NCBI GenBank assembly: GCA_963656825.1
Contig: CAVKJG010000067.1
Coordinates: forward strand, 1 to 5,531
Length of the DNA stretch: 5,531 bases
DNA from: CAG-841 sp963656825
GTDB taxonomy: Bacteria > Bacillota > Clostridia > Oscillospirales > CAG-272
Direction of reading: 5' to 3'
Part shown: one piece after another, positions 1-5,081 of the stretch
Layout: each line of letters starts with the position of its first letter
Numbering within the stretch: position 1 is the stretch's first letter
The notes under the pieces: generated by a model
What the model was told of the DNA's origin: nothing
The model's input: the letters and a program-made list of their open reading frames with translations, nothing else
Database searches by the model: none
Program-made: the position numbers and the translations under genes

Positions 1-228
1 ACTCTCCTCATTGTCAAGAGGTTTTTGAAAAGTTTTTGAAATTTATTTTCGCATTGTAAAAAGATTTTTTCAAAAGGATAAAGTAATTATCAGCTTTGTT
101 TAAGGAATATTTTGCAAAAATTTTATGCCGATTCCAACGCGACGGTCATTTTTAATTGCAATTTGCACAAAACAAGCCGAGACAATATGTAATAATAAAC
201 GAAATTACAGCAAATTACGAAAAACTTA
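1..228. other. AT-rich gene-free leader
   Basis: No gene was found here. With the promoter and 5' leader to its right, the gap before the first gene is 319 bp. The DNA is AT-rich, with runs such as TTTTTGAAAAG and a 10-bp perfect palindrome AATTGCAATT at 154-163. A TTGACA on the minus strand (17 down to 12) could be the -35 box of a gene leaving the window to the left, but its -10 box would lie outside, so this cannot be judged. Confidence 0.5.
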
Positions 229-258
229 TTGACAAACAAAATGCAAAAAATGTAAAAT
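229..258 (+). promoter_or_regulatory. Sigma-A-type promoter of the prepilin-like gene
   Basis: A perfect -35 box TTGACA (229-234) and a -10 box TAAAAT (253-258) are separated by 18 nt. Transcription would start near 265, giving a 5' leader of about 55 nt before the ATG at 320. The ribosome binding site AAAGGAG lies at 303-309, 10 nt before the start. No other promoter of this quality lies between it and the gene. Confidence 0.65.
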
Positions 259-319
259 ATTTATGCACTTTGGCTGAAACACACGAATAAAAAGATGAAC
301 TGAAAGGAGCAATTCAAGA

Positions 320-1699
320 ATGTCACCTTGCATAAAAAAGAATGGGTTTACACTTGTAGAGCTTGTTATAGTAATGGCGGTAATAATCATTCTTGCGGGT
401 GTATGTACGGTGACATTTACAAAGGTTATAAAAGCGGCAAAGGAATCGGCGCTGATGCAGGAAATGAAGCAGCGAAAAGACGAATTGATACTTGAAGACC
501 TCCTGCATATAAACAGCGACGATTGGCTGTCGGTTGAAGAATTTGAAAAAGAAATATTATCGGACATCGCACAAATAACAGAAGAATACGGCAATGACAA
601 AAGCGCCGACGAGATATTTGAAAACACACTGGAAAAAATAATAGGTAAGTATGTGATAGCCTCTGTAAACGGACAAACAAAAATACGTCCGGCAGAGGCA
701 ATATATATAATAAATGAAGCAATAAAAGAAGCGAAAGGCATTTTCGCGGGAAAAGACATTTCACATATAACCGAAAGATATATAAAAAACGGCAGAATGA
801 AAGGCGATTATTCGTGGTATGACAATAAAAATACAATGACAATAGGTGAAGATAAAAAGCAAGCGGCAAATCAGATGACGGCTTTATCGGTGCTATCAAG
901 ATGCGGAATGGATTTTTCAGGCAAGACTATCGTGCTGAAAGGCGAGATAGATCTTCGGGGAGAAGAATTCACTCCGCTTATTTCTTTTTCGGGAGAAATA
1001 ATAGGCGAAGAAAACAAAATAATAATGGAATACAAGCCGAAAGAGATGACCATAAAAGGTATGAACGGAGCTGTCATATCCGATTATATGACATATGATC
1101 CTCGTAATTCCGAGGTGCGATTCGATGTTATAAGCTGCGGCTTTATAGGGTTGCTTTCCAAAGGCGCAAGCATAAAAAATGTTAATTTTGAGCTTGATAT
1201 AAAATACGGCAGCTCTGTGTTCCGCAGCATATACACAGGCGGAATTGTGGGCTGTCTTGACGGCGGCGAGATATCCGATTGCACCATAACCGGCAGCATC
1301 AGCGGATATGGTTATGCGGGCGGGGTGGTAGGCTACGCCAAAAGCGGAACGATAAAAAGGGTGAAAATCGAAAATCTTACGGTAAACGCATATACCACTT
1401 CGGAAACACCGTATGCCGGAGGAATTGCAGGCTATGTTTATTCCGGAACGGTGAACATTGAAGACTGTAATATCAAAAACTCGTCAATAACCGCTTACGG
1501 TAATAAGAACTCACCGCTCCCGTCAAAGTGGGGAAAAGTTGTCGGAATGGTAGGTCCGCTCAATATGAAAACGGACAATGAACACACAACTCTTAACATT
1601 ACAAGCGTTACATACGACGGCATCAAAATAACATCCTCCGCCAAAAACAGATTCGGAATGACTCCAAATAAGAACAGATGCACCGTTACGATAAGGTAA
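320..1699 (+). CDS. Prepilin-like secreted protein with GLUG-type repeats
   Basis: This 459-residue protein starts with a class III signal: a short basic leader (K6, K7), then G9-F10 as the prepilin peptidase cleavage site, FTLVELVIVMAV, and a hydrophobic helix to about residue 30. Glu14 is the conserved +5 glutamate of type IV pilins and pseudopilins. A charged, probably helical stretch follows (about 35-110). Residues 207-221 carry GEIDLRG...FTPLI, which resembles the lead-in strand seen in GLUG-repeat surface proteins. GLUG-like repeats then begin near residues 275, 307, 334 and 367 (GGIVG, AGGVVGYA, AGGIAGYV), spaced about 27-33 residues and suggestive of a beta-helix. In the known families, prepilins are cleaved by PilD and exported by type IV pilus or type II-like machinery. 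A surface or adhesin role is inferred. No pilus assembly genes, sortase motif or enzyme motif is visible. AAAGGAG 10 nt upstream supports the start. Confidence 0.85.
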   Translation: MSPCIKKNGFTLVELVIVMAVIIILAGVCTVTFTKVIKAAKESALMQEMKQRKDELILEDLLHINSDDWLSVEEFEKEILSDIAQITEEYGNDKSADEIFENTLEKIIGKYVIASVNGQTKIRPAEAIYIINEAIKEAKGIFAGKDISHITERYIKNGRMKGDYSWYDNKNTMTIGEDKKQAANQMTALSVLSRCGMDFSGKTIVLKGEIDLRGEEFTPLISFSGEIIGEENKIIMEYKPKEMTIKGMNGAVISDYMTYDPRNSEVRFDVISCGFIGLLSKGASIKNVNFELDIKYGSSVFRSIYTGGIVGCLDGGEISDCTITGSISGYGYAGGVVGYAKSGTIKRVKIENLTVNAYTTSETPYAGGIAGYVYSGTVNIEDCNIKNSSITAYGNKNSPLPSKWGKVVGMVGPLNMKTDNEHTTLNITSVTYDGIKITSSAKNRFGMTPNKNRCTVTIR

Positions 1700-1760
1700 A
1701 AAGCTTGTAGTTAAATGCGAAAAACAAAGGCTGATCTTTATCCCGAGCCCAGAAAAGGTA

Positions 1761-1788
1761 CGGCTCTGACAGTTCTCGTCGCCGCTCG
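1761..1788. repeat. Decayed fragment of the tRNA-associated repeat module
   Basis: CGGCTCTGACAG (1761-1772) is identical to 2839-2850 and 2984-2995 in the modules beside tRNA-Ala(CGC). CTCGTCGCCGCTCG (1775-1788) is identical to 2963-2976. The two blocks stand in the order expected across a module junction, but the roughly 100 bp between them (hairpin right arm, terminator, tRNA tail) are missing. This reads as an internally deleted tandem copy with no tRNA gene beside it. GAGCC (1745-1749) and GGCTC (1762-1766) can form a weak hairpin at its left edge. Confidence 0.6.
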
Positions 1789-1851
1789 CACGTTATTTTG
1801 AAAATTCAACTCTTGGTAGAACTCGCCATATAATTCTCAACAAAAATACTA

Positions 1852-1880
1852 TTGCAAGTTGAAAAATAATGTGGCATAAT
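1852..1880 (+). promoter_or_regulatory. Extended -10 promoter of the XRE regulator
   Basis: The -35 box TTGCAA (1852-1857) and -10 box CATAAT (1875-1880) are 17 nt apart, and TGG directly before the -10 box makes an extended -10 element. Transcription would start near 1887. That is downstream of a possible ATG at 1869, so the promoter argues for the coding start at 1926. Confidence 0.6.
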
Positions 1881-1925
1881 TTGATTACAGGGTGGCCATC
1901 CGAAAAAAGCCGAAAGGATAAAAAT

Positions 1926-2744
1926 ATGTTGGATCAAAAATTATTTGGTGAAAAACTTCGCAATCACAGAAAAAGAATCGGCATGACGCAAGAAGAGGTT
2001 GCCGAAAAAATAGGCATATCTCCGCAAGCAATATCAAAATGGGAATCGGGCGATTGTCTGCCGGATTGTTTTAATCTGAAGTCGATAAGCGACATATATG
2101 GAATTTCCGCAGATATTCTTCTCGAAACCGAGTCAAGCAGCGACATCAATGCCGTAGCCGAAAGAATTGAACAGCTCGGCACCGAATTTATCTGGGCAAA
2201 AGCATCTGCGGCAGGCTACACAAACAATCTTCATCGTGAGCTTGGCGAGGACTTATGGAAAATGTGGAAAGGAATCTATTTTGCAGAAACAGGCGATCGC
2301 AAAAGACAGGAAGAGGACAAAAAACGCGGAAATCTTCGCATTATCGGTTCGTTCGGCACGAAAATATGGGACGATGAAGGCATAGTTTGCGTTATTCAAT
2401 CGGAGCTTATCAAAAAGCTTTCGGTTTTTGATGCCGAGACGATCGATATCATGAAAGAACTTTGCAGTGAGGACGGACAAAAATTGATTTTGTCACTGGA
2501 ATGTGACGCGCCTACATCCAAGAGCGATCTTATCGAAAAATCCGGTATTGCTCTTCCCCGTCTGAACGAATTGCTCCTTTTATTTACGGAAAATCGAATC
2601 ATCGAATACCAAACGGACAATCATATGCGCGGGAACGGATATATTATCAGCGGACATTGCGGCATTGCCGCATATATGGTTTTGTCGGCAATGTTTATTT
2701 TGAACAAAAAGAGATGTACGGTTTCTTCATATTATTCGAATTGA
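1926..2744 (+). CDS. XRE-family transcriptional regulator with C-terminal winged-helix-like region
   Basis: This 272-residue cytoplasmic DNA-binding protein has a Cro/C1-type helix-turn-helix at about residues 6-63. Helix 2 is near TQEEVAEKIG (21-30) and the recognition helix near SPQAISKWESG (32-42), followed by the usual LPD and a short helical bundle. A central region of unknown fold contains aromatic GEDLWKMWKGIYF. Residues of about 175-240 look like a small winged helix (KLILSL, then SKSDLIEKSGIALPRLNELLLLF), as in ArsR-like effector domains. The last 30 residues are hydrophobic with cysteines and may sense a ligand. The start at 1926 is preferred because AAAGGA (1913-1918) lies 7 nt upstream. 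An in-frame ATG at 1869 sits inside the promoter and lacks a binding site. Targets are unknown and no partner gene is adjacent. Confidence 0.88.
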   Translation: MLDQKLFGEKLRNHRKRIGMTQEEVAEKIGISPQAISKWESGDCLPDCFNLKSISDIYGISADILLETESSSDINAVAERIEQLGTEFIWAKASAAGYTNNLHRELGEDLWKMWKGIYFAETGDRKRQEEDKKRGNLRIIGSFGTKIWDDEGIVCVIQSELIKKLSVFDAETIDIMKELCSEDGQKLILSLECDAPTSKSDLIEKSGIALPRLNELLLLFTENRIIEYQTDNHMRGNGYIISGHCGIAAYMVLSAMFILNKKRCTVSSYYSN

Positions 2745-2844
2745 TCATCACGGCATATCGCCGCACAGCTCGCGAAATCCGGTGTGGCAATTATCGCAGG
2801 TGGATCGATTCTCGCGGCTCGTCGCCGTCAGGGCAAGCCGGCTC

Positions 2845-2865
2845 TGACAGTCCACCGGACTGTCA
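2845..2865. repeat. TGACAG-stem hairpin, copy 1
   Basis: TGACAGTCC (2845-2853) pairs perfectly with GGACTGTCA (2857-2865) around a 3-nt loop. The outer six pairs (TGACAG/CTGTCA) are the same as in copy 2 at 2990-3011, while the inner pairs differ on both arms yet still pair. There is no T-run after it, so it is not an intrinsic terminator. Confidence 0.8.
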
Positions 2866-2902
2866 TTCACTACCGCTTCTTCGCTCCCCTCTTTGCAAAA
2901 AG

Positions 2903-2924
2903 AAAAAACACCTTGCGGTGCTTT
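2903..2924 (-). terminator. Duplicated intrinsic terminator within the outer module
   Basis: Read on the minus strand, AAAGCACC, loop GCAA, GGTGTTTT and a further T-run form an 8-bp stem (with one G-T pair) ending in six T residues. It is an exact copy of the terminator that follows tRNA-Ala(CGC), displaced by 147 bp, and follows a tRNA-tail fragment rather than a complete gene. It may serve as a backup stop for tRNA read-through. Confidence 0.65.
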
Positions 2925-2931
2925 CCCTTTT

Positions 2932-2954
2932 TGGTGGACCTGGAGGGGATCGAA
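2932..2954 (-). pseudogene. tRNA-Ala 3'-end fragment (T-loop to CCA)
   Basis: These 23 bp exactly match 3079-3101, the 3' end of tRNA-Ala(CGC) from the TTCGATC T-loop through the acceptor strand to CCA. The match stops at the start of the T-loop. Beyond it, repeat sequence (GCGAGA read toward the tRNA end) replaces the T-stem and the rest of the tRNA. It cannot give a functional tRNA. The break at the T-loop resembles attachment-site duplications left by tRNA-targeting integrases, but simple tandem duplication is also possible. Confidence 0.8.
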
Positions 2955-2989
2955 TCTCGCGGCTCGTCGCCGCTCGGTCGTCGCGGCTC

Positions 2990-3011
2990 TGACAGCACGC
3001 CCGTGCTGTCA
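2990..3011. repeat. TGACAG-stem hairpin, copy 2
   Basis: TGACAGCACG (2990-2999) pairs with CGTGCTGTCA (3002-3011); a realistic fold has 9 bp around a 4-nt loop. The outer TGACAG/CTGTCA is the same as copy 1, and the inner pairs are entirely different but still complementary. This covariation suggests that the folded form, in RNA or single-stranded DNA, is under selection. Confidence 0.8.
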
Positions 3012-3049
3012 TTCACTCCCGCTCACTTCGCTCCCCTCTTTGCAAAAAG

Positions 3050-3071
3050 AAAAAACACCTTGCGGTGCTTT
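3050..3071 (-). terminator. Intrinsic terminator of tRNA-Ala(CGC)
   Basis: On the minus strand, 7 nt after the CCA end, AAAGCACC, tetraloop GCAA and GGTGTTTT form a stem followed by a run of six T and then CTTTTT. The GNRA-type loop and T-run fit a rho-independent terminator. The same sequence occurs 147 bp further along in the outer module. Confidence 0.75.
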
Positions 3072-3078
3072 CCCTTTT

Positions 3079-3154
3079 TGGTGGACCTGGAGGGGATCGA
3101 ACCCTTGACCTCTGCGTTGCGAACGCAGCGCTCTCCCAGCTGAGCTACAAGCCC
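3079..3154 (-). tRNA. tRNA-Ala (anticodon CGC)
   Basis: The 76-nt cloverleaf reads on the minus strand from G1 at 3154 to the encoded CCA at 3079-3081. The acceptor GGGCTTG pairs with CAGGTCC and includes the G3-U70 wobble, the main alanine identity element. The D-arm GCTC/GAGC, anticodon stem CTGCG/CGCAG, loop TTCGCAA and T-loop TTCGATC are all present. The anticodon CGC (genomic 3119-3121) reads GCG. The first T-stem pair (A49-C65) is mismatched, the other four pair. It has its own promoter at 3175-3203 and a terminator at 3050-3071. Confidence 0.97.
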
Positions 3155-3174
3155 ATTTTTTTGAGTGCAACGAA

Positions 3175-3203
3175 ATTATAGCATTTTACAGTTGTGTTGT
3201 CAA
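3175..3203 (-). promoter_or_regulatory. Consensus promoter of tRNA-Ala(CGC)
   Basis: On the minus strand TTGACA (3203 to 3198) and TATAAT (3180 to 3175) are separated by exactly 17 nt, matching the consensus for the housekeeping sigma factor. The predicted start near 3168 leaves a short leader of about 14 nt before the mature 5' end at 3154. The rest of the gap up to 3379 holds no gene I can support. Confidence 0.9.
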
Positions 3204-3379
3204 GTATTTTTCATTGTTTTGTACCGTTTTGAAAGTCCGCTGCAAAAAGCCGAAAAAATTTTTTACGGATTTTTTGAAAAAATATCAAACCAAATTGAGA
3301 AAACCGACACTATATATACGAAAGCAGCTTGCAAGCGTGTATTCAATTATAAGTTTAAGAAAATAAAACCGACAGTTGA

Positions 3380-3408
3380 TTGACTTTATCTGCCGTCGGG
3401 TGTATAAT
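3380..3408 (+). promoter_or_regulatory. Promoter of the two-TM protein gene
   Basis: TTGACT (3380-3385) and a perfect TATAAT (3403-3408) are 17 nt apart. Transcription would begin near 3415, giving a leader of about 24 nt that contains GGAGG at 3429-3433 before the ATG at 3439. Confidence 0.85.
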
Positions 3409-3438
3409 TAAGCCCGTAAAAAGAATTCGGAGGAACAA

Positions 3439-4107
3439 ATGAATTACAAAACAACAAATAAATATTTCACTCAGAAAAATACCGTAATGTATATCGGTAT
3501 AGGTATAGCGGGATTAGGCATTATATTGGCATGGCTGTGGTTCGGGTGGATGCTCGGCGCGGCAATAATAGCAATAGGTGTCGCGTGCATAGTAATCAAC
3601 CGCGAAGGTCTTGTGAAAGGCGAAGAGGTCGATGCCGAGCTTGCAAAGAAAACAGCCGAATTTGAAGAAGAAACAATAAAAGCATATAATATAGTGCGGT
3701 CAAGCGCAAGTATAATTTCTTTTTCGGATTATGTTTTCGACGGAGAAAATGCCGCATCGATGCGTAAAGGAACGGACGGAAAATTCCGCCCGAAAAAAGC
3801 GATTTCAACTTGTCTGTTCACTGTCGGCGAAAAGCTGATTATTGAAAAAAAGGCTTTTTCAATAGTTGAAGACAGCGAAACGGAAAGCTCCTCCACGTTT
3901 GCTTTTCAGGATATAGCGCCTCTTGCAATAACCGAAAAAGAGCTCGAAGACGAAGGCGGAGTGTTTGTAAAATACCGTATGCTCGAAATAAAGGACAGAG
4001 AGGGCAATCTTCTGGCGCAAAGCCCTGCCCCGCAGAATTCAATGATATATGACAGCATATCGGATATCAACCGCGAAATAAAGGCATCGCATAAAGCCGC
4101 AAAATAA
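3439..4107 (+). CDS. Unknown membrane protein with two N-terminal TM segments
   Basis: This 222-residue protein is not from a family I recognise. Two adjacent hydrophobic segments (about residues 16-34 and 36-53, rich in Gly, Ile and Ala, with the WLWFGWM turn between) form a helical hairpin. A charged stretch follows (VKGEEVDAELAKKTAEFEE, about 60-78), then a soluble, mixed beta-rich domain of about 140 residues to a basic tail ending KASHKAAK. By the positive-inside pattern (K4, K8, K13 before TM1 and R55 after TM2), both ends are probably cytoplasmic. No catalytic or metal-binding motif is seen. The start is set by GGAGG (3429-3433). The gene has its own promoter and a strong terminator, so it is monocistronic between two tRNA genes. 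Host housekeeping or envelope function is a guess. Confidence 0.88.
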   Translation: MNYKTTNKYFTQKNTVMYIGIGIAGLGIILAWLWFGWMLGAAIIAIGVACIVINREGLVKGEEVDAELAKKTAEFEEETIKAYNIVRSSASIISFSDYVFDGENAASMRKGTDGKFRPKKAISTCLFTVGEKLIIEKKAFSIVEDSETESSSTFAFQDIAPLAITEKELEDEGGVFVKYRMLEIKDREGNLLAQSPAPQNSMIYDSISDINREIKASHKAAK

Positions 4108-4125
4108 GTTGGCTGTATGAGCGTA

Positions 4126-4159
4126 AAAAACGGCGTCTATCGGTACGGACGCCGTTTTT
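4126..4159 (+). terminator. Intrinsic terminator of the two-TM protein gene
   Basis: AAAAACGGCGTC (4126-4137) pairs perfectly with GACGCCGTTTTT (4148-4159) around a 10-nt loop, giving a 12-bp stem whose GC-rich core runs into five T residues. It begins 18 nt after the stop codon. The A-run on the other arm means it could also stop transcription from the opposite strand. Confidence 0.92.
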
Positions 4160-4219
4160 GCTTTGTCTGATTTTTTTGATTTATATCAATCCCGCCGGAT
4201 ATCATTATTATAAAAACTG

Positions 4220-4248
4220 TTGACAACGAACCGACTTTCTGTTATAAT
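4220..4248 (+). promoter_or_regulatory. Perfect consensus promoter of tRNA-Ala(GGC)
   Basis: TTGACA (4220-4225) and TATAAT (4243-4248) with a 17-nt spacer match the consensus exactly. The mature tRNA 5' end at 4261 lies 12 nt after the -10 box, so the leader is only a few nucleotides long. Confidence 0.93.
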
Positions 4249-4260
4249 ACAAAGCGTCAT

Positions 4261-4336
4261 GGGGCATTAGCGCAGTTGGGAGCGCACAACACTGGCAGTG
4301 TTGGGGTCAGGGGTTCAAGTCCCCTATGCTCCACCA
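4261..4336 (+). tRNA. tRNA-Ala (anticodon GGC)
   Basis: The 76-nt cloverleaf has acceptor GGGGCAT pairing with ATGCTCC, including the G3-U70 wobble that marks alanine tRNAs. The D-stem is GCGC/GCGC, the anticodon stem CAACA/TGTTG with loop CTGGCAG, and the T-stem AGGGG/CCCCT with loop TTCAAGT. CCA is encoded at 4334-4336. Anticodon GGC reads GCC and GCU. It is the second alanine isoacceptor in the window, transcribed away from tRNA-Ala(CGC). Its 3' side faces an operon with mobile-element character, so it could be an integration site. Confidence 0.97.
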
Positions 4337-4341
4337 AACGC

Positions 4342-4384
4342 AAATAATACGAACCTTGAATTTTTGGGGTTCGTATTATTTTTT
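4342..4384 (+). terminator. Intrinsic terminator of tRNA-Ala(GGC)
   Basis: AAATAATACGAACC (4342-4355) and GGTTCGTATTATTT (4368-4381) form a perfect 14-bp stem with a 12-nt loop, followed by T residues to 4384. It begins 5 nt after the tRNA CCA end. Confidence 0.92.
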
Positions 4385-4434
4385 GCAAAAGACTTCTTTG
4401 GAGTCAAAATACAAAGATGAATATAAAAACGGAC

Positions 4435-4464
4435 AGCCGGGCGAATAAAATCGCTCGGCTTTTT
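4435..4464 (+). terminator. Orphan intrinsic terminator after the tRNA
   Basis: AGCCGGGCGA (4435-4444) and TCGCTCGGCT (4451-4460) form a 10-bp stem with one G-T pair and a 6-nt loop, then a T-run (4460-4464). It lies 50 nt after the tRNA terminator with no gene between them. It may insulate the following leader or be the old end of a transcript lost from this site. Confidence 0.75.
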
Positions 4465-4540
4465 CTATACCCGAAACTAAACGCATTTACGGAAAATACG
4501 AGAAAAAGCCACTTTTTCAGAATACTTTACCGAGAATTGC

Positions 4541-4590
4541 TCCGATTTATCGCCTTTCGTCATTTTCGTTGTAGCACAGTAAAAATCGGA
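4541..4590 (+). promoter_or_regulatory. Alternative pairing that competes with the nested inverted repeat
   Basis: TCCGATTT (4541-4548) is complementary to AAATCGGA (4583-4590). The second arm shares bases 4587-4590 with the left outer arm of the nested inverted repeat, so the two structures cannot form fully at once. This is a switch-like arrangement, but an 8-bp match can also arise by chance and no ligand-binding fold is recognised. Confidence 0.3.
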
Positions 4591-4705
4591 AGTCAACGGG
4601 AAAAATTGTTGCTGAGGACTTTAATAATACCAAGAGTCAGACTCGATTATGAGTTTGGCTCTTTTTTCATTTACGCAACAATTTTGTCCTATTCGTTGAC
4701 TTCCG
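4587..4705 (+). promoter_or_regulatory. Nested inverted repeat (probable structured leader RNA) before the ardA operon
   Basis: The outer arms CGGAAGTCAACG (4587-4598) and CGTTGACTTCCG (4694-4705) pair perfectly over 12 bp. After an asymmetric internal loop, AAAATTGTTGC (4602-4612) pairs with GCAACAATTTT (4675-4685) over 11 bp. Within them is a third hairpin with a T-run. The gap of 460 bp between tRNA-Ala(GGC) and the gene at 4798 holds no gene but is dominated by this structure and an upstream terminator. It could be an attenuator for the operon, a small structured RNA, or a short inverted-repeat transposable element. The sequence alone does not decide between them. Confidence 0.6.
4632..4667 (+). 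terminator. Intrinsic terminator embedded in the nested inverted repeat
   Basis: AAGAGTCAGACTC (4632-4644) pairs with GAGTTTGGCTCTT (4651-4663) over 13 positions including G-T wobbles, with loop GATTAT and six T residues (4662-4667). It is positioned about 130 nt before the operon's first gene. Read-through would have to occur for expression from any promoter upstream of it. Confidence 0.75.
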
Positions 4706-4797
4706 GGATTGCGACTTTAACTCGCAGGGACATTTGCTTTTTCCGGTGCTACCCCGTTTATGCCGAAAGGCGAAAAATAAATCGGAGGTAAATCCAA

Positions 4798-5070
4798 ATG
4801 AAAAAAGTAGTTTATTCAATCAGAAAAGTTAAAGGAAACTTTGACGAAAAGATTTCCGGTCTCGGATTTCTTAACGACGAAGGAACGTTATTCTGCAAAT
4901 GCGTTTCTAAAAACGGTAAGCGTTATACCCGCGCTTTCGATGACGTCGAAAAGAATTGCCACCCGATAATCGGAAAAGAAAATGAGTTCAAAGGTTACGT
5001 AACAATGTATTACGAATACGACGGAAGAGATATCGAAGTCGAATACTCGGTATGGTACAAAACGGTATAA
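4798..5070 (+). CDS. Small hypothetical protein, first gene of the ardA operon
   Basis: This 90-residue soluble protein has no recognised domain. It begins MKKVVYSIRKVKG, has two cysteines (LFCKC, about residue 35) and ends in an aromatic, acidic stretch (MYYEYDGRDIEVEYSVWYK) that looks like beta strands. No signal peptide or membrane segment is present. GGAGG (4784-4788) lies 9 nt before the ATG. The gene is followed after 11 nt by the next one, so they are probably co-transcribed. Small uncharacterised genes like this are common beside ardA in conjugative elements of Clostridia. Membership in such a set is inferred from position, not from a named family. Confidence 0.82.
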   Translation: MKKVVYSIRKVKGNFDEKISGLGFLNDEGTLFCKCVSKNGKRYTRAFDDVEKNCHPIIGKENEFKGYVTMYYEYDGRDIEVEYSVWYKTV

Positions 5071-5081
5071 GGAGCAAGAAA

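Larger units (their letters stand above)
2802..2946. repeat. Outer module of a tandem tRNA-tail repeat
   Basis: This 145-bp unit is repeated at 2947-3093. On the plus strand it begins with GGATCGA, followed by a GC-rich tract with GCGGCTCGTCGCCG, then CGGCTCTGACAG, a hairpin, a pyrimidine-rich tract, a terminator hairpin and the tRNA-tail copy. Its right half from 2879 is identical to the next copy for 76 bp (2879-2954 versus 3026-3101), which points to a recent duplication or ongoing homogenisation. Its left half differs by substitutions and indels. The outer left edge (2799-2808) keeps only a degenerate trace of a tRNA T-arm. Open frames across it are artefacts. Confidence 0.8.
2947..3093. 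repeat. Inner module of the tandem tRNA-tail repeat, abutting tRNA-Ala(CGC)
   Basis: This 147-bp unit has the same order as the outer module: GGATCGA, GC-rich tract (GCGGCTCGTCGCCG, extended with CTCGGTCGTCG), CGGCTCTGACAG, hairpin, CTTCGCTCCCCTC tract, terminator and the tRNA 3' end. Its right end lies inside the real tRNA gene, so the module and the tRNA share the T-arm and acceptor sequence. In the transcription direction of the tRNA the order is tRNA, terminator, hairpin, GC-rich tract, tRNA tail, then the whole module again. Confidence 0.8.

Noticed and set aside
226..759. Long minus-strand open frame inside the prepilin-like gene
   Set aside because: It is antisense to a well-supported gene with a clear signal and repeats, and it lacks a credible start signal.
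1869..1925. Upstream start for the XRE regulator
   Set aside because: The ATG at 1869 overlaps the promoter -10 region and has no ribosome binding site, whereas 1926 has one at the right distance.
2745..2808. Possible remnant of a Rossmann-type gene (HIAAQLAKSGVAIIAGGS)
   Set aside because: The match to DprA-like proteins is under 20 residues, in a frame with no start, and may be chance.
2802..3093. CRISPR-like array
   Set aside because: There are only two long units with no short regular repeats and unique spacers, and no cas genes nearby.
2657..3143. Open frames of 71 to 119 codons across the repeat modules
   Set aside because: They run through hairpins, terminators and the antisense of a tRNA gene, and repeat the same peptide where the DNA repeats. 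They are translations of the repeat, not genes.
3165..3383. Open frame of 72 codons
   Set aside because: It overlaps the tRNA-Ala(CGC) promoter on the other strand, has no ribosome binding site and is AT-driven.
4612..4640. CTGAGGA as a hammerhead ribozyme core
   Set aside because: It fits CUGANGA, but the GAAA core and cleavage site are missing and the bases lie within other strong stems.
4417..4791. Open frame of 124 codons
   Set aside because: It covers two intrinsic terminators and the nested inverted repeat, has no ribosome binding site and has an atypical composition.
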